From assembly GCA_902783355.1 (NCBI GenBank), contig CACZQQ010000295.1, positions 1 to 6,692 of the forward strand: a stretch of 6,692 nt of DNA, written 5' to 3'. This DNA is from an uncultured bacterium (GTDB lineage Bacteria; Verrucomicrobiota; Lentisphaeria; Oligosphaerales; Oligosphaeraceae). Positions 1 through 5,324 of this stretch are shown piece by piece. Each line of letters opens with the position of its first letter. Position 1 is the first letter of the stretch. A program made the translations under genes and the position numbers. The notes beneath the pieces were generated by a model that saw only the letters and a list, made by a program, of their open reading frames with translations, searched no databases and was not told the origin of the DNA.

Positions 1-929
1 AAGATGTCGCCCTGTGAGACGATCTCGTCGATGCGCAGGACCTGGTACCCCTCCATGGCGGCCTGCAGGGCGCAGATGGGGTCCACTTCGGTGACGACGA
101 CGCGGCCGCCCATGCCGCGCAGCGCCTGCGCGCAGCCCTTGCCGACGTCGCCGTAGCCGCAGACGACACAGACCTTGCCGGCGACCATCACGTCGGTGGC
201 GCGCTTGATGCCGTCCACGAGGCTTTCGCGGCAGCCGTAGGTGTTGTCGAACTTGGACTTGGTGACGGAGTCGTTGACATTGATGGCGGGGAAGCGGAGG
301 GTTCCGGCGGCCTCGCGCTGGTAGAGGCGGTGGACGCCGGTGGTGGTCTCTTCGGAGCAGCCGCGGCAGCGCGCCGCGATGCGGTGCCACACGCCCGGAT
401 TCTCCTTCAGCATGATTTTCAGGCGGTTGCAGAGTTCGCGGTAGTCCTCGTGCGCGTCGGCGGGGCAGTCGAGCGCCTTCGGGTCGTCCTCCGCGTCGCA
501 GCCCAGATGGACCATGAGGGTGGCGTCGCCGCCGTCGTCCACGATCATGTCGGGGCCTTCGCCGTCGGGCCAGACGAGGGCCTTGGCGGTGCACTCCCAA
601 TAGTCGCGGAGGGATTCGCCCTTCCACGCGAAGACGCGGACGCCGCGCTCGGCGACGGCGGCGGCGGCGGTGTCGCGCGTGGAGAAGATGTTACAGGAGG
701 CCCAGCGGACGTCGGCGCCCAGCGCGGTGAGCGTCTCGATGAGGACGGCGGTCTCGGTGGTCATGTGGAGGCTGCCCGCGATGCGGCGCCCCTTCAGCGG
801 CTGAGACGGCCCGTACTTCTCGCGGATGGCCATGAGGCCGGGCATCTCCACCTCGCTCATCTCGATCTCGCGGCGGCCGGTGGGGGCAAGCCCCCTGTCC
901 GCGATCCAGCAGTCGTCTGTCTTGTACAT
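1..929 (-). CDS. ahcY: S-adenosylhomocysteine hydrolase (adenosylhomocysteinase), N-terminal 309 codons, truncated by window edge
   Basis: Cytosolic enzyme that uses bound NAD+ to split S-adenosylhomocysteine into homocysteine and adenosine, removing the methyltransferase product inhibitor. The frame is open from the ATG at 927-929 to base 1, so the C-terminus lies outside the window. Substrate-domain motif [15 protein letters not shown] (residues 53-67) includes His55. SCNIFSTRD (78-86) includes Cys79. DDGGD (131-135) includes Asp131. SEETTTGVH (192-200) includes Glu194. [11 protein letters not shown] (219-229) includes Lys224 and Asp228. The NAD site GYGDVGKG is at 258-265. The roughly 40-residue insert at about 142-188 is typical of the long bacterial form, so a full length near 470 aa is expected. 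An oddity is Arg85 where the family signature normally has Gln. The start is supported by GGGAGG 10 nt upstream and by a family-like N-terminus ([19 protein letters not shown]). It lies 15 nt after metK and is probably cotranscribed. Identity is essentially certain. Confidence 0.97.
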   Translation of the reverse strand, partial: MYKTDDCWIADRGLAPTGRREIEMSEVEMPGLMAIREKYGPSQPLKGRRIAGSLHMTTETAVLIETLTALGADVRWASCNIFSTRDTAAAAVAERGVRVFAWKGESLRDYWECTAKALVWPDGEGPDMIVDDGGDATLMVHLGCDAEDDPKALDCPADAHEDYRELCNRLKIMLKENPGVWHRIAARCRGCSEETTTGVHRLYQREAAGTLRFPAINVNDSVTKSKFDNTYGCRESLVDGIKRATDVMVAGKVCVVCGYGDVGKGCAQALRGMGGRVVVTEVDPICALQAAMEGYQVLRIDEIVSQGDI

Positions 930-939
930 TGTATATGTG

Positions 940-945
940 CCTCCC
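940..945 (-). promoter_or_regulatory. ahcY Shine-Dalgarno sharing a base with the metK stop codon
   Basis: Read on the minus strand, GGGAGG lies 10 nt before the ahcY ATG. Its first G is the last base of the metK TAG stop at 945-947. A ribosome terminating on metK therefore sits on the ahcY initiation signal, which suggests translational coupling. The spacer is slightly longer than the usual 5-9 nt. Confidence 0.75.
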
Positions 946-2156
946 TATGCCAGCGCCCTGCGGAAATCCTCCACCAGGTCGAGCCTCTCCCACGGGAAGA
1001 GGTCGCGGCCGAAGTGGCCATAGACGGCGGTCTGGCGGTAGGACCAGCCCTGCGGCCTGGTCAGGCCCAGCCGCGCGGTGATCTGCGCGGGACGGAAGTC
1101 CACGGGCTTGCCCGACATCAGCAGCGCCTCCACCTTGGCCTCGGGGACGGCGCCCGTGCCGAAGAACTCCACGTGGAAGGCGAGCGGCTCGGAGACGCCG
1201 ATGGCGTAGGCCACCTGGATCTCGCAGCGGCGCGCCACGCCTGCGGCCACGAGGTTCTTCGCCACGTGGCGCGCCATGTAGGCGGCGGAGCGGTCCACCT
1301 TGGAGGGGTCCTTGCCGGAGAAGGCGCCGCCGCCGTGGCGCCCCATGCCGCCGTAGGTGTCCACGATGATCTTGCGGCCCGTGACGCCCGTGTCGCCGTC
1401 CGGCCCGCCCGTGACGAAGTTGCCTGTGGGGTTGATGAGCAGGCTGGCGCCCGGCGTGTTCTCGTGCGCGAAGTCGATCTTGCTCAACAGCGCTTCCGGC
1501 AGGGTCGCCTTCAGGACTTCCTTGACCGTCTCGTGGACGCGCGGGTTGTTCCCCTCCGTGTGCTGGTGGGAGACGACGACGCGGACCGCCTCCGCCGGCC
1601 GGTCGTTCTCGTAGGCGATGGAGAACTGCGCCTTCGCGTCCGGCAGCAGGAAGCTGTACTTCTCCGGCTGGCTGTGGCGCAGCTGCGCCATGCGCTGCAT
1701 GACCTGCTGCGCGTAGTAGTGGGGGGCGGCGAGATAGGCGGGCGTCTCGTCGCAGGCGTAGCCGAACATGATGCCCTGGTCGCCGGCGCCCTGTTCGCCG
1801 TTGAAGCTCGTGTCGCTGTTGACGCCCATCGCGATGTCCTGGCTCTGGTTGTGCAGATGGTTCTCGACACGCAGCGTATGGCAGTCGAAGCCGACGCCCG
1901 GCCGGTTGTAGCCGATGTAGTCCACGGTCTGCCGCACGATGCCGTCGCAGTCAATCGCCATGTCGGCGGGATTGATTTCGCCGGCGAGGACGACGAGGTC
2001 GGTGGTGGCAAGCACTTCGCAGGCCACGTGGGCGTTCGGGTTTGTCTTGAGCGCCGCGTCCAGCACGCTGTCGGCGATCTGGTCGCAAACCTTGTCGGGA
2101 TGCCCCTCGGAGACCGCCTCCGAAGTGAAGACATACCTGTCATTGCGGATATTCAT
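945..2156 (-). CDS. metK: S-adenosylmethionine synthetase (methionine adenosyltransferase)
   Basis: Cytosolic enzyme making S-adenosylmethionine from methionine and ATP, releasing phosphate and diphosphate; family members are usually tetramers needing Mg2+ and K+. The 403-aa product is slightly longer than the ~384-aa E. coli enzyme, with small extra loops near residues 161-168 and 200-235. Visible motifs: FTSEAVSEGHPDK (10-22), holding the ATP/Mg residues His19 and Asp21; the signature GAGDQG (123-128); the PDAK segment (172-175); INPTGNFVTGGPDGDTGVTGRK (241-262); and the glycine-rich phosphate loop GGGAFSGKD (275-283). The C-terminal AVYGHFGRDLFPWE is also conserved. All key residues I could compare with the E. 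coli protein are intact. The start is ATG at 2154-2156, with AAGGA 8 nt upstream and family-like sequence beginning at once. It heads the metK-ahcY pair, which supplies SAM and recycles SAH, and follows a 256-nt non-coding stretch with several inverted repeats. Confidence 0.98.
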   Translation of the reverse strand: MNIRNDRYVFTSEAVSEGHPDKVCDQIADSVLDAALKTNPNAHVACEVLATTDLVVLAGEINPADMAIDCDGIVRQTVDYIGYNRPGVGFDCHTLRVENHLHNQSQDIAMGVNSDTSFNGEQGAGDQGIMFGYACDETPAYLAAPHYYAQQVMQRMAQLRHSQPEKYSFLLPDAKAQFSIAYENDRPAEAVRVVVSHQHTEGNNPRVHETVKEVLKATLPEALLSKIDFAHENTPGASLLINPTGNFVTGGPDGDTGVTGRKIIVDTYGGMGRHGGGAFSGKDPSKVDRSAAYMARHVAKNLVAAGVARRCEIQVAYAIGVSEPLAFHVEFFGTGAVPEAKVEALLMSGKPVDFRPAQITARLGLTRPQGWSYRQTAVYGHFGRDLFPWERLDLVEDFRRALA

Positions 2157-2164
2157 AGGTCAAT

Positions 2165-2169
2165 TCCTT
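2165..2169 (-). promoter_or_regulatory. metK Shine-Dalgarno
   Basis: On the minus strand, AAGGA within an A-rich run lies 8 nt before the metK ATG. It fixes the start codon. None of the inverted repeats upstream includes these bases, so direct occlusion of this site by them is not obvious. Confidence 0.65.
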
Positions 2170-2188
2170 TTTGGGATGGGGTGAATGC

Positions 2189-2204
2189 CGCCCGCGCGCG
2201 GGCG
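2189..2204 (-). repeat. 16-nt perfect palindrome in the metK leader
   Basis: CGCCCGCGCGCGGGCG is its own reverse complement. As RNA it can form a 6-bp all-GC stem (CGCCCG/CGGGCG) closed by a CGCG loop, ending 32 nt before the metK ATG. No T tract follows in the minus direction, so it is not a standard intrinsic terminator. Four of its bases (2201-2204) are also needed by the longer-range stem 2201-2208/2253-2260, so the two structures exclude each other. The palindrome is seen directly; the role is inferred. Confidence 0.45.
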
Positions 2205-2212
2205 ACTGCCTA

Positions 2213-2218
2213 AATATA
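2213..2218 (-). promoter_or_regulatory. Possible -10 box for metK-ahcY (TATATT)
   Basis: The minus-strand TATATT sits in a short AT-rich patch (2211-2220) that stands out from GC-rich surroundings, about 57 nt before the metK ATG. No good -35 is seen at 16-18 nt spacing: the matching positions fall inside the inverted repeat (reading about CCAATG). It could be an activator- or repressor-controlled promoter, or simply an unpaired loop of a longer leader. If it is a -10 box, transcription would begin near 2205 and the outer stem at 2201-2260 would not be in the mRNA. Confidence 0.3.
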
Positions 2219-2220
2219 TC

Positions 2221-2245
2221 CCGCCAATGGATCGCCATTGGGCGG
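2221..2245. repeat. Bulged inverted repeat, candidate operator or hairpin
   Basis: CCGCCAATGG (2221-2230), a 4-nt spacer, then CCATTGGGCGG (2235-2245). All ten bases of the left arm pair with the right arm if one G is bulged; the central CCAATGG/CCATTGG is perfect over 7 bp. It abuts the TATATT box on its upstream side with respect to metK. That is a natural place for a repressor or activator site, and it would also fold as an RNA hairpin. No known regulator motif was recognised. Confidence 0.5.
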
Positions 2246-2315
2246 ACGCCGCCAGTCGCCTGTCGCGCGTCCTTGCGCGCCGCTCATTGTGAAAGGCTTG
2301 CAGGCGGCATGAGAC

Positions 2316-2347
2316 TGTCAGCCCATGCGGGAAGGGGCTTTTTGACA
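2316..2347. repeat. Interrupted inverted repeat downstream of the transporter
   Basis: On the plus strand, TGTC+AGCCC (2316-2324) pairs with GGGCT (2335-2339) and GACA (2344-2347), leaving four T (A on the minus strand) bulged. This gives 9 bp in two segments around a 10-nt loop, 66-97 nt past the transporter stop. In the minus direction no T run follows, so it is at best a weak terminator or an mRNA 3'-end structure. In the plus direction it has a short T run inside the arm but no plus-strand gene to serve. Confidence 0.3.
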
Positions 2348-2412
2348 AGCGACAAGCGACGTGTGACAGGCGGGAGCCGGTTGGGCTAAAAGGCCCCCCG
2401 CGCGTCTCCGCA

Positions 2413-4674
2413 TTAGGAGGAAAGGCGCGCGTCGCCGGCGGAGGCCACGAGGAAGGTCATGGGCATGCCCTCCAGAAGGCGCTGGTAGCTGTCGTGGAAG
2501 CGCTGCCCCTCGCCTTCTCCGGGCGGGATGAAGCCCATGAAGAGGACGGCCGCCGAGGCCGAAGTCTCCAGCAGGACGTCGCGGAAGGGGCGCCCCGCCG
2601 ACAGCACGACGCACTCCGCGTGGATGCGCGCCTCCTCCGAGAGCTGCCGCAGTTCCTGCCGGGCGGCCTCCGCCTCGTGCGGCGCCGCGATGCGCAGCAA
2701 CCGCAGGGGACACTTGCGCCACGAGTCGTTGCAGGTGAGCAGGTAGGCCAGCAGGAGCATGAGGGCGCCGTTGTCGCGCCCGCGCCACCAGACGTCCACC
2801 GTCCCCGACGGCGCCTCCGGCGGGCAGGCGCGCTCGCCGTTGAGGAGGAGGACGCAGCTCTTGCGGAGGCGGCTGATGACGCCGATGTGGCGGCTGTAGG
2901 CGGCCAGCCGCGTGGGGTCGGAGGCCCATCCCATCAGCGCGATGTTGGGCGTCAGGGGGCCGAGGGAGTGAGCCTGCAGGAGGACGTTGAGGGCGTCGTC
3001 GAAGCCGCTTTCGGCGGCGGTGGCGACCACGGGGAAGAAGGGGAGTCGCTCCTCGTCGGAGAAGAGAGCCATGCGCTGGAGGCGCGCCTGGCGGAGTTCC
3101 TCCGGGGCGGCCTCTCCGGGCGGCACGGGCAGGATGCAGCCGACGGTCAGGATGCCGCGCCGGTTGTTGAGCAGCTCCGCGTACTCGATGAGGACGCGGT
3201 GCTTCTCCAGATTGCCTGCCATGACCACGATCTGCGGCCGCCAGTTCTTGGGGTCGGAGGGCATCTGCGCAAGCCGCCGCAGGCCGATGCGGACGCGTTC
3301 GTAGAAGTAGCCGCGCCGCGCGTCGCCGAAGGTGCTCTCCAGCGAATGGCGCTTCATGAGCATGAAGAGGCCGGCGATGACCGCCAGCGAGAGCAGCATC
3401 AGGGGGAAACTGATGCAGCAGGCCACGGCGAGGCAGAGGACCGCGCCGTAGACGCCGATGGACCAGTGGAAGAGGCGGAAGTGCGGTCTGAAGGAGGGAT
3501 TCGCGGCGAAGTTCTCCATGGCGGCGGAGAGGTTGACGAGGGCGTAGGTGCACAGCATGAACATGGTCACCAGCCGCGCCACCATGTTGAGCGCGTTGCC
3601 GCTTCCGCCGTCCCCTGCGCGGTGTCCCCACAGGATGGTGGCCAGGGCCACCAGGAAGGTCAGCACCATGGCGGGCAGGGGGTCGTTGCCGGCGCCGCGC
3701 CCCCACGCAAAGGGCTTGAGCGGCTTGACGAGGCCGTCGGCCGCGAAGGCCTGCAGGACGCGCGGCGCGCCCACAAGGGTGCCGAGGGCGCTGGAGAGGG
3801 TCGCCGCCATGACGCCCGCCAGCACGAGGAAGCCGAGCCCAAAGAGCGCATGGCCGTGGAGCAGGCCGAAGCCCTCCGACTCGAGGGCGCCGCGCTCCCA
3901 TGCCGCGCCGAAGAGAAGGATCTCCAGAAGGTAGATGGCCAGCCCCGTCAGGATGGCGCCGAGGACGCCGCGCGGGATTGCGCGGCGCGGGTTCGCCAGG
4001 TCGCCGCTCATGTTGACGCCCGCCAGGAAGCCCGTGACCGCGGGGAAGAAGATGGCGAAGGCGTAGATCCATGTCGTGAAGTCAAGGCGGAGGGTAGGGG
4101 AGGCGTGCAGGTTGGCCACGAACCGAGTGGCCGTGGGGCCGGAGGCGATGGCGCCGCCTAGTACAATGATAATGGAGAGGGCCAGCACGGTCGCGATGAA
4201 ATACTGCGTCCTGACCGCCCAGTCGGCGCCGATGAGGCCGATGGCGAAGAGGACGACGAGGGGGACGAGGCTGACCAGAAGGGCGTGTCCGCCCAGGGCG
4301 GGGAAGATGGTCGTGAGCGCCTCCGTGAAGCCGAGGATGTAGAAGGGGACGGAGAGCGCCTGCGCGACGTAGTAGGTCAGGCCGATGGCCGCGCCGAAGC
4401 CGGGGCCCAGCGCCCGCGAGATGAGGAAGTAGGGGCCGCCGCCCTGCACGGGCGTGTTCGTCGAGATGGCCGCCAGCGACAGGCCCGTCGCCACGGCGAT
4501 GCTCTCGCCGACCGCCAGGATGCCCAGGACGCCCAATATGCCCATGCTGCCGACAAGCGGCGCGAGGCGCATGTACATCACGACGCCCAGGATGGTCAGG
4601 ACGGACGGGAGAAAGACGCCGTCGAAGGTGCCGAAGCGATAGCCTTCTGGAGGGGGGGAAGTTGGTGATGTCAT
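2413..4674 (-). CDS. Cation-chloride cotransporter family (SLC12/NKCC-like, APC superfamily) with full C-terminal domain
   Basis: Integral membrane symporter of 753 aa. Residues 1-17 are cytoplasmic. Hydrophobic segments from about 18 to 440 suit the 12-helix APC fold, and 441-753 is a soluble domain like that of eukaryotic NKCC/KCC proteins. Helix 1 is LTILGVVMYMRL (26-37). GGGPYFLISRALGP (78-91) matches the NKCC GGGAYYLISRSLGP segment. Tyr112, and Pro211 and Thr214 in FAIFFPAVTGFLAG (206-219), match K+-site residues of NKCC1. TLSSALGTLVGAPRVLQAF (292-310) keeps the Ser-Ser pair of Na+-coupled members, whereas KCCs have CGAGL. C-terminal landmarks are KNWRPQ (476-481), IALMGW (578-583) and VDVWWRGRDNGALMLLLAYL (626-645). 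Family assignment is strong. The ions are inferred, and some prokaryotic relatives may carry amino acids. The ATG at 4672-4674 is 13 nt after the RecO-like stop; no Shine-Dalgarno is visible, so reinitiation or coupling is likely. Confidence 0.92.
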   Translation of the reverse strand: MTSPTSPPPEGYRFGTFDGVFLPSVLTILGVVMYMRLAPLVGSMGILGVLGILAVGESIAVATGLSLAAISTNTPVQGGGPYFLISRALGPGFGAAIGLTYYVAQALSVPFYILGFTEALTTIFPALGGHALLVSLVPLVVLFAIGLIGADWAVRTQYFIATVLALSIIIVLGGAIASGPTATRFVANLHASPTLRLDFTTWIYAFAIFFPAVTGFLAGVNMSGDLANPRRAIPRGVLGAILTGLAIYLLEILLFGAAWERGALESEGFGLLHGHALFGLGFLVLAGVMAATLSSALGTLVGAPRVLQAFAADGLVKPLKPFAWGRGAGNDPLPAMVLTFLVALATILWGHRAGDGGSGNALNMVARLVTMFMLCTYALVNLSAAMENFAANPSFRPHFRLFHWSIGVYGAVLCLAVACCISFPLMLLSLAVIAGLFMLMKRHSLESTFGDARRGYFYERVRIGLRRLAQMPSDPKNWRPQIVVMAGNLEKHRVLIEYAELLNNRRGILTVGCILPVPPGEAAPEELRQARLQRMALFSDEERLPFFPVVATAAESGFDDALNVLLQAHSLGPLTPNIALMGWASDPTRLAAYSRHIGVISRLRKSCVLLLNGERACPPEAPSGTVDVWWRGRDNGALMLLLAYLLTCNDSWRKCPLRLLRIAAPHEAEAARQELRQLSEEARIHAECVVLSAGRPFRDVLLETSASAAVLFMGFIPPGEGEGQRFHDSYQRLLEGMPMTFLVASAGDARLSS

Positions 4675-4687
4675 GGGGGATTTCAGG

Positions 4688-5314
4688 TCAGTTTGGCAAT
4701 GAGGCGGCCAGCCGGCCTTGGGTCCACTCCCAGAGGCGGCTCCAGGTCTCGGCGGCGAGGTCGGGCGGCGGCGCCAGTTCGAGCGCCATGTTCAGCAGCG
4801 TCTCGCACTGGCTGATTTCCTGCGGCGACATCTGCGTCGTGTCCAGCCAGCCGTTCTCGTAGAGGAAGACGAGGCCCGCGCCCGTCAGCATCGCCTCCGG
4901 CGGCGCCTCCTGCGCGCAGAGGCGCCTCAGGGCCCCCTTGAGGGCGGCGAAGTAGCGCGGCATCGGCATGTGGGGCAGGGTGTTGCGCAGGGTGAAGCCC
5001 GCCAGCCAGCAGGTGGCCTGGTAGGCCGCGTAGTCGTTGGCCACGCCACTGTAGTCGGCCACAAGCGTCCGCTCGGTGAGCTGGTAGAAGTCGCCGTCGT
5101 CGCCTGGCCGTCGGGAGGGCTTTGCGGTCACCTCCAGCAGCTGGAAGAGGTCTGCGCGCATGCCGCGCGCGCCGTTTTCATAGAAGGCCATGCGGCCCAG
5201 GGAGGGCGAGAGGCATGTGACGACCGCGCCGTTTTCGCGGCAGGCGGCGACGCGCAGGACGAGCGCCTCCGTGGTCGTCGCTGATGGATTTTCATCTGAC
5301 TTGTTGATTATCAA
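4688..5314 (-). CDS. recO: RecO-like DNA repair protein, short form without zinc finger
   Basis: RecO works with RecF and RecR to load RecA on SSB-coated single-stranded DNA and to anneal strands. From the TTG at 5312-5314 the product is 208 aa, against about 240 for typical RecO. Residues 14-65 look like the RecO OB-fold: TTEALVLRVAACRENGAVVT, then SLGRMAFYENGARG (38-51) in the place of the usual hGRhxxxARGAR, then LFQLLEVTAKP (56-66). Residues 77-135 resemble the helical domain (YQLTERTLVADY, ATCWLAGFTLR, YFAALKGALRRL), and 140-157 the LRRFELxLLxxLGY helix. The four-cysteine zinc motif of many RecO proteins is absent; the tail (170-205) is helical. No in-frame ATG precedes the OB-fold. TTG is chosen because AGGT lies 6 nt upstream and it follows the previous stop by 8 nt. 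The frame stays open further upstream to an ATG at 5929, but that part lies over the exported-protein gene and reads as noise. RecO identity is by pattern, not alignment. Confidence 0.7.
   Translation of the reverse strand: MIINKSDENPSATTTEALVLRVAACRENGAVVTCLSPSLGRMAFYENGARGMRADLFQLLEVTAKPSRRPGDDGDFYQLTERTLVADYSGVANDYAAYQATCWLAGFTLRNTLPHMPMPRYFAALKGALRRLCAQEAPPEAMLTGAGLVFLYENGWLDTTQMSPQEISQCETLLNMALELAPPPDLAAETWSRLWEWTQGRLAASLPN
5304..5314. repeat. Short palindrome TTGAT-N-ATCAA at the RecO-like start codon
   Basis: TTGATTATCAA on the plus strand is a perfect 5-bp inverted repeat with a one-base centre. It includes the proposed TTG start codon and sits in an AT-rich island (about 5287-5320) within otherwise GC-rich sequence. 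Such low-structure patches are common around translation starts. An operator or a -10-like element (GATAAT on the minus strand) is possible, but no matching -35 is seen. Confidence 0.3.
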
Positions 5315-5320
5315 TGAGTT

Positions 5321-5324
5321 ACCT
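5321..5324 (-). promoter_or_regulatory. Weak Shine-Dalgarno (AGGT) supporting the TTG start of the RecO-like gene
   Basis: On the minus strand AGGT lies 6 nt before the TTG. It overlaps the TAG stop (5323-5325) of the exported-protein gene, the same stop-over-Shine-Dalgarno arrangement as at metK-ahcY. It is short, so the start remains somewhat uncertain. Confidence 0.4.

Larger units (their letters stand above)
2201..2260 (-). promoter_or_regulatory. Candidate structured leader: 8-bp outer stem enclosing an inner hairpin
   Basis: The arms GGCGACTG (2201-2208, plus strand) and CAGTCGCC (2253-2260) are perfect reverse complements and enclose the bulged inverted repeat at 2221-2245. If transcription starts upstream of 2260, the metK mRNA leader could fold into a stem with an internal hairpin. 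A second small hairpin (GGCGG-CGT-CCGCC on the minus strand, 2242-2254) competes with the inner one. Competing stems ahead of a SAM synthetase gene recall regulatory leaders. In DNA this GC-rich some pairing is expected by chance, so this remains a candidate. Confidence 0.3.
2157..2412 (-). other. Non-coding region between the transporter and metK; presumed metK-ahcY promoter and leader
   Basis: This 256-nt stretch is the only sizeable non-coding gap and separates the three-gene upstream block from metK-ahcY. I found no convincing protein gene in it on either strand. From the transporter side it holds: a G-rich segment just after the TAA stop; a near-tandem repeat of GACAAGC (plus strand, about 2344-2357); an interrupted stem at 2316-2347; a 5-bp GCGCG/CGCGC hairpin at 2265-2280; a bulged inverted repeat at 2221-2245; a TATATT box at 2213-2218; and a 16-nt palindrome at 2189-2204. 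I looked for the conserved core of the SAM-I family (including GGCAACC) and anything resembling the SAH riboswitch, and saw neither. No hairpin followed by a T tract in the minus-strand direction was found, so where upstream transcripts end is unclear. Confidence 0.6.

Noticed and set aside
330..2213. 627-codon open frame on the plus strand
   Set aside because: It lies antisense across metK and ahcY, whose products are unmistakable. Its translation is Ala/Val/Gly/Arg-rich and low in complexity, as mirror frames of GC-rich genes are.
2316..2347. Plus-strand intrinsic terminator (GGGCT followed by a T run)
   Set aside because: There is no plus-strand gene upstream for it to terminate, and the T run is partly enclosed by the longer interrupted stem.
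2157..2412. Known SAM-I, SAM-II or SAH riboswitch in the metK leader
   Set aside because: I looked for the conserved core elements I know (for example GGCAACC of SAM-I) and found none; a covariance-model search would be decisive.
2395..2412. G-rich hairpin just after the transporter stop as its terminator
   Set aside because: The possible stem (about CGGGGGGCC with GGCTCCCG) needs a bulge, a G-U pair and a long loop, and no T tract follows.
2318..4072. 584-codon minus-strand frame overlapping the transporter
   Set aside because: Out-of-frame shadow of the transporter; Arg/Pro/Gly-rich with no recognisable family, while the true frame matches SLC12 along its whole length.
2494..4161. 555-codon open frame on the plus strand
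   Set aside because: Antisense to the cotransporter gene; the product is repetitive Glu/Arg/Gly/His-rich sequence with no domain pattern.
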